The notes under the pieces: model-generated
What the model saw: only the letters and a program-made list of their open reading frames with translations
What the model was told of the DNA's origin: nothing
The model's database searches: none
Assembly: GCF_000209655.1 (NCBI RefSeq)
Contig: NC_015458.1
Coordinates: forward strand, 620,001 to 684,000
DNA: 64,000 bases
Source of the DNA: Pusillimonas sp. T7-7
Lineage (GTDB): Bacteria; Pseudomonadota; Gammaproteobacteria; Burkholderiales; Burkholderiaceae_B
Direction: 5' to 3'
Part shown: in pieces, positions 16,221-26,951 of the stretch
Layout: the number at the start of each line of letters is the position of its first letter
Numbering within the stretch: the first letter of the stretch is position 1
Position numbers and translations under genes: made by a program

Positions 16221-17714
16221 CTAGTCGGCGCAGGTCTGACGCACGGCGTGCTCCCAGCCGTCCATCAATGCCTGGGCCTCGGCCTTGGACATCTGTGGCG
16301 TGAAGCGGCGCTCTACATTCCAAAGGGCCGACAATTCCTGGCTATCGCGGTAAACGCCGCTGGTCAGGCCGGCCAAGTAGGCGGCGCCCAGCGCAGTGGT
16401 TTCTATCATGGTGGGCCTGAGCACCGGAATGCCAAGCAGGTCAGCCTGGAACTGCATCAACAGATCATTAACGCAGGCGCCGCCATCAACACGCAGCTCG
16501 GCCAACGGCGCCGAGCCCGCTGCGACAGAGTCCCGGCTCATGGCTTGCAACAAGGCTGCGCTTTGATAGGCAATGCTTTCCAACGCAGCCCGCGCTATGT
16601 GTGCCATGGTGGTGCCACGCGTCAGACCGGTGATCGCGCCCCGGGCATCCGGCTTCCAGTAGGGGGCGCCCAGGCCTGTGAATGCCGGCACCAGCATGAC
16701 TCCGCCCGAGTCGGGTACGCTTTGCGCCAATGCTTCGATTTCGCTGCTTTTCTTGAAGGCATGCAGGCCATCACGCATCCACTGCACCACGGCGCCCGCC
16801 ACAAATACACTGCCCTCCAGCGCGTACAGGGGCTGGCTACTGGTTTGTGCCGCGCTGGTGGTGACCAGGCCGTTCTGTGAAATCTGAAAAGTCGAGCCGG
16901 TGTGCATCAGCATGAAGCATCCTGTGCCGTAGGTGTTCTTGGCCATGCCCTCGGTAAAGCATGCCTGCCCGAACAAGGCGCTTTGCTGATCGCCGGCGAC
17001 GCCGCATATCGGAATGGCATGACCAAGCAGGTCGGCGGCAACCGCCCCAAACTCGGAGCCTGACGGCTGCACTTTGGGCAGAAGGGCAGGCGGGATGTCC
17101 AGCATTTGCAGCAGCTCGGCATCCCATTCATTGCTGTGGACATTGAACAGCATGGTGCGCGAGGCATTGCTGACATCGCTGACGTGCTTGTCGCCCTGGG
17201 TCAGCTGCCACATCAGCCAGCTGTCTATCGTGCCAAAGGCAAGTTCGCCTTTGGCGGCCTGCTTGCGCGCATCAGGGACGTGGTCCAGTATCCATTTGAG
17301 CTTGGTGCCTGAAAAATAAGCGTCGACACGCAAACCGGTTTTTTCCAGGATGACGCCGTCAAGGCCTTGCTCCCGCAGTATGGCGCACGTGGGCTCGGCA
17401 CGCCGGTCTTGCCAGACGATGGCATTATATATGGGCGTACCTGTTTTCTTGTTCCAGACGACGGTGGTTTCACGCTGGTTGGTAATGCCGATGGCGTGTA
17501 TGTCGCTGGCCTTTAGCCCGGCCTTGGCAATGGCTTCCTGGGCAGTGCTCAGCTGGGTGTGCCAGATTTCCATGGGATCGTGCTCGACCCAGCCCGGCTC
17601 GGGATAGATTTGCGCGATTTCCTTTTGCGCCAGCGCCACGATGTTTCCTTGTTGGTCGAAAACAATGCTGCGTGTGCTGGAAGTGCCTTGGTCAAGTGCA
17701 AGTAGGTAAGTCAT
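16221..17714 (-). CDS. glpK: Glycerol kinase
   Basis: 497-residue FGGY-family kinase that phosphorylates glycerol to sn-glycerol-3-phosphate. The N-terminal ATP-site segment is [18 protein letters not shown]. Glycerol contacts include the family-typical [13 protein letters not shown] and [20 protein letters not shown]; later motifs are [13 protein letters not shown] and [22 protein letters not shown]. The start MTYLLALD gives the canonical length; a longer frame to 17759 adds 15 unrelated residues. It is 62 bp downstream of glpR on the same strand and divergent from the glpSTPQUV-glpD operon, so uptake, phosphorylation and oxidation are encoded together. Confidence 0.95.
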   Translation of the reverse strand: MTYLLALDQGTSSTRSIVFDQQGNIVALAQKEIAQIYPEPGWVEHDPMEIWHTQLSTAQEAIAKAGLKASDIHAIGITNQRETTVVWNKKTGTPIYNAIVWQDRRAEPTCAILREQGLDGVILEKTGLRVDAYFSGTKLKWILDHVPDARKQAAKGELAFGTIDSWLMWQLTQGDKHVSDVSNASRTMLFNVHSNEWDAELLQMLDIPPALLPKVQPSGSEFGAVAADLLGHAIPICGVAGDQQSALFGQACFTEGMAKNTYGTGCFMLMHTGSTFQISQNGLVTTSAAQTSSQPLYALEGSVFVAGAVVQWMRDGLHAFKKSSEIEALAQSVPDSGGVMLVPAFTGLGAPYWKPDARGAITGLTRGTTMAHIARAALESIAYQSAALLQAMSRDSVAAGSAPLAELRVDGGACVNDLLMQFQADLLGIPVLRPTMIETTALGAAYLAGLTSGVYRDSQELSALWNVERRFTPQMSKAEAQALMDGWEHAVRQTCAD

Positions 17715-17776
17715 GGCGGCCCTGAATATATCGCTGATCTGGAGTGTACGGGCAAGCATGCCCGCCTACAAGATGG

Positions 17777-18544
17777 TTAGGCCGCGGCTATATCGCATTG
17801 CACTTGGGCGTGAGCCAGCAGGTCCGGGAAGGGCTCGGGCGGCGGCGCATCGGTGAACAGGCGGTCTATTTGCTTGAGCTCGGCGACTCGTACCATGGCG
17901 GGGCGATTGAACTTGCTGGCATCAGTCGCCAGCCACACCTCGCGTGCGTGCGAAATAATGGCCTGGGAAACCTTGACTTCGCGATAGTCATAATCTCGTA
18001 GTGATCCATCTGATTCAATTCCGGATATGCCGATCAATGCGATATCGACCTTGAATTGCCGGATGAAGTCGACGGTGGCCTCGCCCACAATGCCGTAGTC
18101 CCGGGGCCTTACAACGCCGCCAGTTACGATGACTTCGCAATTCTGATTGCGGCTGAGTATGGATGCAACGTTGATGTTGTTGGTAATGACCCGCAGCCCG
18201 GTGTGCCGAAGAAGCGCCTTGGCAATGGCTTCTGTGGTGGTGCCGATATTGATCAACAGCGAGCAGTCGTTGGGTACGGCCCTGGCCACTGCTTGCGCAA
18301 TGCGGCGCTTGCCTTCGGCATGCAGGCTTTCGCGCTGATGGTAGCCAATATTTTCTATTGTGGAGTTGGGCAGGCGGACACCCCCATGGAAGCGGGCAAG
18401 CAACCCCGCCTCGGATAAGCGCTGCAGATCGCGCCTTACGGTTTGAACCGTAACGCCCAGATGGATGGCAAGCTTGTCTACGGTGCTGCTGCTGTGCTCA
18501 TGCACATGCTGCAGCAATTTCAGTTGACGGGGATTAGGGTTCAT
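17777..18544 (-). CDS. glpR: GlpR-like DeoR family repressor
   Basis: 255-residue DeoR-family regulator. N-terminal winged HTH is RQLKLLQHVHEHSSSTVDKLAIHLGVTVQTVRRDLQRLSEAG. The sugar-phosphate sensor domain has NIGTTTEAIAKALLRHTGLRVITNNINVA and VTGGVVRPRDYGIVGEATVDFIRQFKVDIALIGISGI, the pattern of GlpR proteins that respond to glycerol-3-phosphate. The start MNPNPRQ aligns with family N-termini; a longer frame to 18661 would add 39 atypical residues overlapping the promoter. It lies between glpK and the divergent glp importer operon, so it very probably represses both. Confidence 0.88.
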   Translation of the reverse strand: MNPNPRQLKLLQHVHEHSSSTVDKLAIHLGVTVQTVRRDLQRLSEAGLLARFHGGVRLPNSTIENIGYHQRESLHAEGKRRIAQAVARAVPNDCSLLINIGTTTEAIAKALLRHTGLRVITNNINVASILSRNQNCEVIVTGGVVRPRDYGIVGEATVDFIRQFKVDIALIGISGIESDGSLRDYDYREVKVSQAIISHAREVWLATDASKFNRPAMVRVAELKQIDRLFTDAPPPEPFPDLLAHAQVQCDIAAA

Positions 18545-18635
18545 TTTTTTGTTATTCAATGTGATCAAATAACTGTACAACGAAACAAAAAGAACTGAAG
18601 CTAGGGTTTTCAGCAAGGGAAATATACCCATAAAC

Positions 18636-18666
18636 GAACAATAATGCTCAGAATAGAACAAAAATG
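18636..18666. promoter_or_regulatory. Candidate GlpR operator, two direct half-sites
   Basis: Direct repeats GAACAATAATG (18636-18646) and GAACAAAAATG (18656-18666), offset by 20 bp (two helical turns), lie just upstream of glpS in the glpR/glpS intergenic region. The first belongs to ACGAACA, similar to half of the E. coli GlpR box (CGAACAT). A related ACGAAACAAAAA occurs near 18580. Plausible by sequence; not proven. Confidence 0.45.
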
Positions 18667-18678
18667 TGAGACAAGTCC

Positions 18679-19761
18679 ATGCAGTTGACGCTAGACGGCA
18701 TCAGCAAGAAAGTGGGTAGCGAAACCTGGCTATATGACATGAGCCTGAGTCCGAAACCGGGTGCGGTCACGGTCCTGCTGGGCGCGACCCAGTCCGGGAA
18801 AACCAGCCTGATGCGTGTCATGGCAGGCCTGGATGCGCCTACTTCCGGCAAGGTGCTGGTCGATGACCAGGACGTCACAGGCCAGCCGGTACGCAAGCGC
18901 AATGTTGCCATGGTGTACCAGCAGTTCATTAACTATCCATCATTCACAGTGCGGCAGAACATTGCCTCGCCACTGAAGCTGCGTGGTGAAAAGAACATTG
19001 GCGAACAAGTCCGGGCGTTGGCCGAAAAACTGCATATAGACATGTTTCTTGACCGCCTGCCCGCCGAGCTTTCCGGTGGCCAGCAACAACGGGTTGCATT
19101 GGCCCGGGCGCTGGCCAAGAATGCGCCCCTGATGCTGCTTGACGAACCCTTGGTCAATCTTGACTACAAGCTGCGCGAAGAGTTGCGCGAAGAGCTCGGT
19201 CAGGTGTTTCGAACCAGCGATTCCACAGTCATCTATGCCACGACTGAACCGGGCGAAGCCTTGTTGCTGGGGGGCTATACCGCGGTGTTGGACCAAGGGC
19301 GATTGCTGCAGTACGGGCCAGCCACTGAAGTCTTTCATTTCCCCAAATCGCTGCGGGTTGCCCGTGCCTATAGTGATCCGCCCATGAATTTTGTTGTTGC
19401 CACACCCGTTACAGGCGGCCTTCAACTGCCCGGTGCAGGCTTGTTGCCGCTGGTCTGGCCGGACCAGGCCATAGCCGGACAGCAAACGGTCACGGTAGGC
19501 CTTCGTGCCAGCTCCTTGCGATTGCAAGCTCAAGAGGGCGATCACGTGCTGCACGGCAAAGTGCTGCTGGCCGAGATATCCGGCTCTGATACCTATATCC
19601 ATGTAAGCAGCGATATTGGCGAAGTCGTGGCGCAGGCGCCGGGGGTTCACCACTTCGACATCGGCGACGAGTTGGCCTTGCATTTTTCGCCGGCCGCCGC
19701 CTTCCTGTTCAACGAAGCGGGTGACCTGGTGTTGGCGCCCGGGCTGGCGCACGGAGCTTGA
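18679..19761 (+). CDS. glpS: Glycerol ABC importer ATPase 1 (GlpS)
   Basis: 360-residue ABC ATPase. Walker A is [14 protein letters not shown] (Ala-Thr-Gln replaces the usual PSG), Q-loop is [10 protein letters not shown], signature is [15 protein letters not shown] and Walker B is [12 protein letters not shown]. The C-terminal third (about 240-360) is a TOBE/MalK-like regulatory domain. The H-loop position reads ATTEPGEA rather than TH, a variation shared with GlpS-type proteins of the Rhizobium glpSTPQUV system. It pairs with the second ATPase glpT, whose start overlaps closely downstream. First gene of a six-component glycerol importer followed by glpD. Confidence 0.88.
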   Translation: MQLTLDGISKKVGSETWLYDMSLSPKPGAVTVLLGATQSGKTSLMRVMAGLDAPTSGKVLVDDQDVTGQPVRKRNVAMVYQQFINYPSFTVRQNIASPLKLRGEKNIGEQVRALAEKLHIDMFLDRLPAELSGGQQQRVALARALAKNAPLMLLDEPLVNLDYKLREELREELGQVFRTSDSTVIYATTEPGEALLLGGYTAVLDQGRLLQYGPATEVFHFPKSLRVARAYSDPPMNFVVATPVTGGLQLPGAGLLPLVWPDQAIAGQQTVTVGLRASSLRLQAQEGDHVLHGKVLLAEISGSDTYIHVSSDIGEVVAQAPGVHHFDIGDELALHFSPAAAFLFNEAGDLVLAPGLAHGA

Positions 19762-19762
19762 T

Positions 19763-20835
19763 ATGGCGCGCATCGACCTCGACTTGTCGCATTCTTACGT
19801 AGACCATCCCAAAAACGATGACGACTACGCCTTGCTGCCTTTGAAGATGTCGTTTGAAGACGGGGGCGCCTATGCCTTACTGGGCCCTTCGGGTTGCGGC
19901 AAGACAACCATGCTCAATATCATTTCCGGCTTGCTCTCACCTTCGCAGGGTACCGTTCATTTCGATGGCGTCGATCAGACACTGGCTTCGCCTCAGGCGC
20001 GCAATATCGCTCAGGTATTCCAGTTTCCCGTTGTTTACGACACCATGACGGTAGGCCAGAACCTGGGCTTTCCTTTGCGCAATCGCAAAATCCCCGAAGC
20101 CCGGATCAAGGCGCGTGTGGGTCAAATTGCCGAAATGCTTGAAATGAGCCATCAGCTTGATCAGCGGGCGGCAGGCTTGTCAGCCGATGCCAAGCAAAAG
20201 ATCTCGCTTGGGCGCGGCCTGGTGCGCGACGATGTCTCGGCGGTGCTGTTCGACGAGCCTCTTACCGTCATCGACCCGCATCTTAAATGGCAGCTGCGTC
20301 GCAAGCTCAAGCAGATCCATCAAGAGCTGAAGCTCACTCTTATCTATGTCACGCACGACCAGGTCGAGGCTCTGACCTTTGCCGAACAGATCATGGTGAT
20401 GTCGCGTGGTCGGGTGGTGCAGGTGGGCACGCCGCAAGAACTGTTCGAGCGTCCGGCCCACACCTTCGTCGGACATTTCATAGGCTCACCAGGGATGAAT
20501 CTGCTGCCCCTCAGCATTGGCCAGGGCGTCGCAACACTGGCGGGAGTGAACGTCACCATTCCTGCCGGCCTGCTTGTAGAGCAGGGTGAGCTCACGTTGG
20601 GAATACGGCCTGAATATACGCGTCTGGCGCCTGTGGGCGAGCCGGGAGTGGTCAGCGCGACGGTCGAAAATGTACAGAATGTAGGCACCCATCAGTTGTT
20701 GACGGCCCGAGCTGGCTCTCAATTGCTGCGTGCCCGCCTGGGTGTGGAGTACAGGCTGCCAGAAGTCGGTTCAGTGATTGGGCTGGAACTGCTGGGGCCG
20801 CAATCCTGCTTCTACAGGAACGAGGAGCTCATCGC

Positions 20836-20839
<4 letters not shown>
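19763..20839 (+). CDS. glpT: Glycerol ABC importer ATPase 2 (GlpT)
   Basis: 358-residue MalK-like ABC ATPase beginning MARIDLDLSHSY. Walker A is LGPSGCGKTTMLN. The signature is degenerate (LSADAKQKISLGRGL instead of LSGGQ). Walker B is VLFDEPLTVID and the H-loop is YVTHDQVEALTFAEQ, followed by a TOBE domain. With GlpS the heterodimer would have asymmetric sites: GlpS has a good signature but no H-loop His, and GlpT the reverse. The start ATG is 1 bp after the glpS stop; an open frame back to 19616 overlaps glpS and is not used. This glpT is the ABC ATPase, not the GlpT antiporter. Confidence 0.85.
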
Positions 20840-21721
<882 letters not shown>

Positions 21722-21729
<8 letters not shown>

Positions 21730-22537
21730 AAAGACACCTTTCAAGAAGCGCACGATTTTCCTGCTTCTGTACTTGCTGTTTGCGATGCTGCCCATCTATT
21801 GGATGGTCAACATGAGCTTCAAGACCAATTCCGGAATCTTGTCCAGTTTTTCTTTGCTGCCACAGCACTTTACGCTGGACAACTACATCACCATATTCAC
21901 CGACCGGTCCTGGTACAGCGGTTATATCAACAGCCTGATTTACGTAGCCCTCAACACGGTCATTTCCTTGTCGGTGGCCCTGCCGGCCGCCTATGCGTTT
22001 TCGCGTTATCGCTTCTTGGGCGACAAACACGTTTTTTTCTGGCTGTTGACCAACCGCATGACGCCGCCGGCCGTTTTCCTGCTTCCGTTCTTCCAGCTTT
22101 ATTCCACGCTGGGCCTTATGGATACTTACTGGGCCGTAGCCTTGGCGCATTTGGTGTTCAACGTGCCGCTGGCGGTCTGGATACTCGAAGGTTTCATGAG
22201 CGGCATACCCCGCGAAATCGATGAGACCGCTTATATCGATGGTTACAGCTTTCCGCGATTTTTCCTGACAATATTCCTGCCGCTCATCAAATCGGGCGTG
22301 GGTGTGGCGGCCTTCTTCTGCTTTATGTTCAGTTGGGTCGAGCTATTACTGGCACGCACACTGACCAGCGTTAATGCCAAGCCCATTGTGGCGACCATGA
22401 CCCGCACCGTGTCGGCTTCGGGTATGGACTGGGCAACGCTGGCGGCGGCGGGCACCTTAACCATCATTCCGGGCGCTATCGTCATCTGGTTCGTTCGCCA
22501 TTACATCGCAAAAGGTTTTGCAATGGGCCGCGTCTAA
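21722..22537 (+). CDS. glpQ: Glycerol ABC importer permease (GlpQ)
   Basis: 271-residue MalG-type permease. The EAA loop reads PREIDETAYIDGYSFPRFFLTIFLPLIKSG, followed by MFSWVELLLARTLTSVNAKPI. Six helices are predicted. It forms the translocation pore as a heterodimer with GlpP. It overlaps glpP by 8 bp. This GlpQ is the ABC permease and is unrelated to glycerophosphodiester phosphodiesterase. Confidence 0.9.
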
Positions 22538-22567
22538 GGCCAGGACGGCCTATTGAAGGAGACTCTT

Positions 22568-22876
22568 ATGTTTGGCTGGATGATGTGGACCTTGCCAACC
22601 GCTGTGTTTTTCATCTGCATTGCGTTGATGCTGGCAGGCATGACTTTCTGGGAACTCAAGCATCCCACCATCGTAAGCAAAGGCTTTTTGCCCATGGCCA
22701 CCACCAGGGGCGACCGCTTGTTCATAGGTCTGCTGCTTGCCGCGTATATCAATCTGGGTTTCCTGGGCCTGGCTGAGGCCATGGCAGAGTGGTTCACACT
22801 CGAACAGGAACCCAGTGTCTGGATCAGTTTTGTAGTGTCGATGCTGGTTCTTGCATTTACCGTACGCAAGGGCTGA
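22568..22876 (+). CDS. glpU: DUF2160 small membrane protein of the glycerol importer (GlpU)
   Basis: 102-residue membrane protein with three hydrophobic helices (MFGWMMWTLPTAVFFICIALMLAG, RLFIGLLLAAYINLGFLGLAEAM, VWISFVVSMLVLAFTV). It belongs to the DUF2160 family found in glpSTPQUV-type operons as glpU. Role is unknown; it is probably accessory to the permease. The ATG is preceded by AAGGAG; an upstream TTG at 22553 is not needed. Confidence 0.82.
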   Translation: MFGWMMWTLPTAVFFICIALMLAGMTFWELKHPTIVSKGFLPMATTRGDRLFIGLLLAAYINLGFLGLAEAMAEWFTLEQEPSVWISFVVSMLVLAFTVRKG

Positions 22877-22886
22877 ATCAAGTATT

Positions 22887-22921
22887 GCCACGCAATCCGA
22901 CCATCCCCCGGAGTGCGTGGC
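22887..22921 (+). other. Intercistronic hairpin before glpV
   Basis: Perfect 8-bp inverted repeat GCCACGCA ... TGCGTGGC with a 19-nt loop and no T-run, located in the 85-bp gap between glpU and glpV. Such hairpins before binding-protein genes commonly stabilise or segment the mRNA so that the binding protein is made in excess. That role is an inference. Confidence 0.5.
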
Positions 22922-22961
22922 GGAACACAAGAATGGGGACTGTGTTACCTAGGAGACAGCA

Positions 22962-24692
22962 ATGTTATTTCGTCGTACCGCATTGGGGCTAGCCATAGCA
23001 TGCCTGCTATCCGGCCAGGCTTTTGCCGGAGTGGCCGAAGCCGAGAAATGGGTAGATAACGAGTTCCAGCCTTCTACGCTGAGCAAAGACCAGCAGATGG
23101 CTGAAATGAAGTGGTTCATCGAAGCCGCCAACAAACTGAAAGAGCAGGGCGTCAACGAAATATCGGTGGTGTCCGAAACGATCACCACCCACGAATACGA
23201 AGCGAAGACCCTGGCCAAGGCGTTTGCAGAAATTACCGGCATCACGGTGCATCATGACCTGATCCAGGAAGGCGATGTGGTCGAGAAGCTGCAAACGTCC
23301 ATGCAATCAGGGCAATCCATTTATGACGGCTGGATTTCCGATTCCGACCTGATCGGTACTCATTACCGCTACGGCAATATGTTGTCGCTGACCGACTACA
23401 TGAATGGGGAAGGCAAACAGTGGACCAACCCTGGTCTGGATATCAAGGACTTCATCGGCACTTCGTTCACCACGGCGCCTGATGGCAAGCTTTATCAACT
23501 GCCCGACCAGCAGTTCGCCAACTTGTACTGGTTTCGTGCCGACCTGTTCAACCGGCAAGACCTGAAAGACAAGTTCAAAGCCAAGTATGGCTATGAGCTT
23601 GGGGTGCCGGTCAACTGGACGGCCTACGAAGACATCGCCAATTTTTTTACCAATGACGTCAAGACCATTGACGGCAAGCCCATATATGGGCACATGGATT
23701 ACGGCAAGAAAGACCCGTCGCTGGGATGGCGGTTTACCGACGCATGGCTATCTATGGCGGGTACTGCCGACAAAGGTACTCCCAATGGCATGCCGGTAGA
23801 CGAATGGGGCATACGCGTTGCCGACGACAAATGCACACCGGTTGGCGCTTCGGTATCGCGCGGCGGAGCCACTAACTCGCCGGCAGCTGTCTATGCCTTG
23901 ACCAAATATATCGACTGGATGAAAAAATATGCGCCCAAAGAGGCGCAAGGCATGACGTTCAGCGAGTCGGGTCCGGTACCGGCCCAGGGTCACATTGCCC
24001 AGCAGATATTCTGGTATACCGCCTTCACGGCAGACATGACCAAAAAGGGGCTGCCTGTCGTGAACGAAGACGGTACGCCCAAATGGCGCATGGCGCCTGC
24101 TCCGCACGGCCCATACTGGAAAGAAGGCATGCAGAACGGCTATCAGGATGTAGGTTCGTGGAGCTTCTTCAAGAATCATGATCCCAAGAAGGTGGCGGCG
24201 GCCTGGCTGTATGCCCAGTTCGTAACCTCCAAAACCGCATCGCTCAAGAAGTCGATAGTGGGGCTGACCTTTATTCGCGACAGCGATATTCACAGCGACT
24301 ATTTCACCAAAAACGCAGACAAATATGGTGGGCTGATAGAGTTTTATCGCAGCCCGGCCCGTGTGGCCTGGACCCCAACCGGCACCAACGTGCCCGATTA
24401 TCCCAAGCTGGCGCAGCTGTGGTGGAAAAACGTGGCAACCGCCATTACCGCCGAGAAAACGCCTCAGCAAGCCATGGATAATCTGGCCAAAGAGATGGAT
24501 GCCATCATGGCAAGGCTGGAACGTGCCGGCATGAGCCATTGCGCGCCCAAGCTCAACAAGGAAAGCGATCCGTCCAAATGGCTGAGCGATACGCAAGCTC
24601 CGTGGAAGAAGCTTGATAACGAAAACCCCAAGGGTGAAACGGTTGCCTACGAGGCCTTGCTGAGCGCATGGAAAGAAGGCAAGGTACGGTAA
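22962..24692 (+). CDS. glpV: Glycerol ABC importer periplasmic binding protein (GlpV)
   Basis: 576-residue extracellular solute-binding protein. A Sec signal peptide of about 23 residues (RRTALGLAIACLLSGQAFA) precedes the mature lobe. It is larger than most family 1 binding proteins, as expected for GlpV-type glycerol receptors. Recognisable segments are VSETITTHEYEAKTLAKAFAEITGI, IYDGWISDSDLIGTHYRYGN and LPDQQFANLYWFRADLF. It is the terminal component of the glpSTPQUV importer. It has a Shine-Dalgarno (TAGGAGA) before ATG 22962 and is followed by glpD after 16 bp. Confidence 0.9.
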   Translation: MLFRRTALGLAIACLLSGQAFAGVAEAEKWVDNEFQPSTLSKDQQMAEMKWFIEAANKLKEQGVNEISVVSETITTHEYEAKTLAKAFAEITGITVHHDLIQEGDVVEKLQTSMQSGQSIYDGWISDSDLIGTHYRYGNMLSLTDYMNGEGKQWTNPGLDIKDFIGTSFTTAPDGKLYQLPDQQFANLYWFRADLFNRQDLKDKFKAKYGYELGVPVNWTAYEDIANFFTNDVKTIDGKPIYGHMDYGKKDPSLGWRFTDAWLSMAGTADKGTPNGMPVDEWGIRVADDKCTPVGASVSRGGATNSPAAVYALTKYIDWMKKYAPKEAQGMTFSESGPVPAQGHIAQQIFWYTAFTADMTKKGLPVVNEDGTPKWRMAPAPHGPYWKEGMQNGYQDVGSWSFFKNHDPKKVAAAWLYAQFVTSKTASLKKSIVGLTFIRDSDIHSDYFTKNADKYGGLIEFYRSPARVAWTPTGTNVPDYPKLAQLWWKNVATAITAEKTPQQAMDNLAKEMDAIMARLERAGMSHCAPKLNKESDPSKWLSDTQAPWKKLDNENPKGETVAYEALLSAWKEGKVR

Positions 24693-24708
24693 AATCAAAC
24701 CTTTTTCC

Positions 24709-26295
24709 ATGACTACTCAAGCTACTCCCCAAGAGTCCGGGCGCCCGCAGTTGTTGCAGGCGCTGGCCGGACTGGGCCAGGTCGACCTGGCCATCATCGG
24801 CGGCGGAGCAACCGGGCTGGGCGTTGCGCTGGATGCCGCCCAGCGCGGCTTGTCTGTGGTCTTGCTGGAGTCCCATGACTTTGCCAAGGGCACTTCATCG
24901 CGAGCCACCAAGCTGGTGCACGGGGGGGTCAGGTATCTCGCCCAGGGCAATATCGCCCTGGTGCGCGAAGCCCTGCACGAACGTGCGACCCTGCTGCATA
25001 ACGCCCCTCATTTGGCCAGGCCCTTGCCTTTTGTGGTGCCAGGCTATAAGTGCTGGGAGGTTCCATTCTACGGTGTCGGGCTGAAAGCTTACGATGCTCT
25101 GGCCGGCAAGGCAGGCCTGGGTTCAACCGAGTTCCTGAACTCCCGGCAAACCCTTCAATGCATGCCCGGTGTGAAGTCGCAAGGCCTGAAAGGGGGAGTC
25201 AAGTATTGGGATGGCCAGTTTGATGACGCCCGCCTGGCGCTGGCGCTGGCGCGTACGGCGGCGGCGCAAGGGGCGCTGCTCATCAACTATTGCCCGGTTA
25301 CCGAGCTGATGCACGAGCAGGGCAAGGTAGTTGGCCTGCGTTGCACCGATAGTGAATCGGGCCAGGTTTATACCGTCAAGGCCCATTGCGTGGTCAATGC
25401 GACGGGAGTGTGGGTGGATCACATCCGTCAGAAAGACGGCGAGGCCAGCGGACGTGCAGTCCAGCCTATGGTGGCGCCCAGCCAGGGTGTCCATCTGGTT
25501 GTCGACAGTGATTTTTTCCCTGGCGATCACGCCTTGCTTGTTCCGAAAACTCAAGATGGGCGAGTGCTGTTTGCCGTGCCCTGGCTGGGCAAGGTCATTT
25601 TGGGCACCACCGATACGCCTCGGCACGATTTATCACGCGAGCCCGACGCATTCGTCGAAGAGGTCAATTTCATTCTGGGCGAGGCGGGTCGCTACCTTAA
25701 GCGGGCGCCTACCCGTGCCGATGTCAAAAGCATCTGGGTGGGCTTGCGTCCCTTGGTTCGGCCGCCCGACAACGAGGGCAATAACACCAAGAAAATCAGC
25801 CGTGAACATACCGTATTGGTCAGCCCCACCGGGCTGGTGACCGTCACAGGCGGCAAATGGACCACGTACCGGGTCATGGCGGAAGACACCCTGCAAAAAT
25901 GCATGGACAACGCCTTGCTGGGGCGCCTGCCACCCTCGGCAACCGCAAACTTGAAGCTGGTGGGGGCGGCGTCGGGCCGCAAGTCCATGACGGACTCCCC
26001 CGGCTTGCTGTCTTATGGGGCTGAGGCCGCTGTTGTTCAAAGTTTGCCTGGGGCTGATATCGAATTGGCGCCAGGGTTTAGTGTGGCCATGGTACGGTTT
26101 GCAGCACGTTACGAATACGCCCGTACCGTGGAAGATGTATTGGCCAGGCGGACGCGCTTGCTGTTCCTGGATGCCCGGCTGGCCGAGCAATTGTCGGCCG
26201 CGGTTGCAGAAACTCTTCAGGAAGAAACGGGTGTGGACGCCAAACTGGGTGATTTTCTGACTCTGGTGGCTCACTATCAACACGTGCCTGCTTGA
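24709..26295 (+). CDS. glpD: Aerobic glycerol-3-phosphate dehydrogenase
   Basis: 528-residue FAD-dependent membrane-associated enzyme that oxidises glycerol-3-phosphate to dihydroxyacetone phosphate and passes electrons to quinone. The FAD-binding dinucleotide fold is DLAIIGGGATGLGVALDAAQRGLSV, and the family signature GTSSRATKLVHGGVRYL is intact. The substrate-domain segments VNATGVWVDHIR and TGGKWTTYRVMAEDTLQ are present, as is the GlpD C-terminal domain (VRFAARYEYARTVEDVLARRTRLLFLDARLA). It is the last gene of the importer operon and completes the pathway with GlpK. Confidence 0.95.
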   Translation: MTTQATPQESGRPQLLQALAGLGQVDLAIIGGGATGLGVALDAAQRGLSVVLLESHDFAKGTSSRATKLVHGGVRYLAQGNIALVREALHERATLLHNAPHLARPLPFVVPGYKCWEVPFYGVGLKAYDALAGKAGLGSTEFLNSRQTLQCMPGVKSQGLKGGVKYWDGQFDDARLALALARTAAAQGALLINYCPVTELMHEQGKVVGLRCTDSESGQVYTVKAHCVVNATGVWVDHIRQKDGEASGRAVQPMVAPSQGVHLVVDSDFFPGDHALLVPKTQDGRVLFAVPWLGKVILGTTDTPRHDLSREPDAFVEEVNFILGEAGRYLKRAPTRADVKSIWVGLRPLVRPPDNEGNNTKKISREHTVLVSPTGLVTVTGGKWTTYRVMAEDTLQKCMDNALLGRLPPSATANLKLVGAASGRKSMTDSPGLLSYGAEAAVVQSLPGADIELAPGFSVAMVRFAARYEYARTVEDVLARRTRLLFLDARLAEQLSAAVAETLQEETGVDAKLGDFLTLVAHYQHVPA

Positions 26296-26307
26296 GTCAG
26301 CGCGGCA

Positions 26308-26835
26308 TTACGAGCTGAATATTGTCCTGGCCGACTCGAAACGCTTGGCGTAATAAGGGTTGTTCAAAGAGTCGATGCGAACCTGGCCGCCAGAGGAAGG
26401 GGCGTTGATGAAACGCCCGTCTCCGAGATAGATCCCCATATGGGAAAAGGGCCGGTTCAGGGTATTGAAGAAAACAAAGTCGCCCGCCTTGAGCTGCTTC
26501 CTGCTGATGGGCCGGCTTAGACGGGCAATGGCCGCCGTGTTGTGAGGCAATGGCTGGCTGGCTGCGTGGTTGAATACATAGGCCACCAGGCCGCTGCAAT
26601 CAAAGCCTGTAGACGGGACGCTGCCACCGTAGCGATAGCGGGTCTCCATCAGGCCGACTGCAGTCAGGACAACATCGCCGCGTTGGGCGGGGTCCAGCGC
26701 AATGGTGGGGGCGGATGTCGCGTGCGACTCTGGCGAAGGTGTGCCAGGCCCGGCGCAGGCGGCGAGCAGCAGCAAGCTCGACAAGGACAACAGCAGGCGG
26801 CTGATCCGTTCGGACAGCAAGGCAAGATGCGTCAT
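26308..26835 (-). CDS. NlpC/P60 (C40) peptidoglycan endopeptidase lipoprotein
   Basis: Lipoprotein of about 175 residues: a signal peptide ending in lipobox LLAACAG, then an NlpC/P60 domain. The catalytic Cys is in TGFDCSGLVAYVF and the His in HMGIYLGDGRFINAPSSGG, with the third polar residue following in the next strand. It should cleave within stem peptides at the outer-membrane inner face. I prefer the start MTHLALLS because it gives a standard signal peptide; in-frame ATGs upstream (26886, 26901) would add a non-hydrophobic extension. It converges on glpD. Confidence 0.82.
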   Translation of the reverse strand: MTHLALLSERISRLLLSLSSLLLLAACAGPGTPSPESHATSAPTIALDPAQRGDVVLTAVGLMETRYRYGGSVPSTGFDCSGLVAYVFNHAASQPLPHNTAAIARLSRPISRKQLKAGDFVFFNTLNRPFSHMGIYLGDGRFINAPSSGGQVRIDSLNNPYYAKRFESARTIFSS

Positions 26836-26951
26836 GGCTGCGTTCCCATGGGCGGCTTCGAAGGCCAATGCTGCATATTGTGTCATATATAATTCAAGCA
26901 ATTGCGGTATGGTCCTTGATTAATACAGAAAATCACAAATACTGAGGGTTC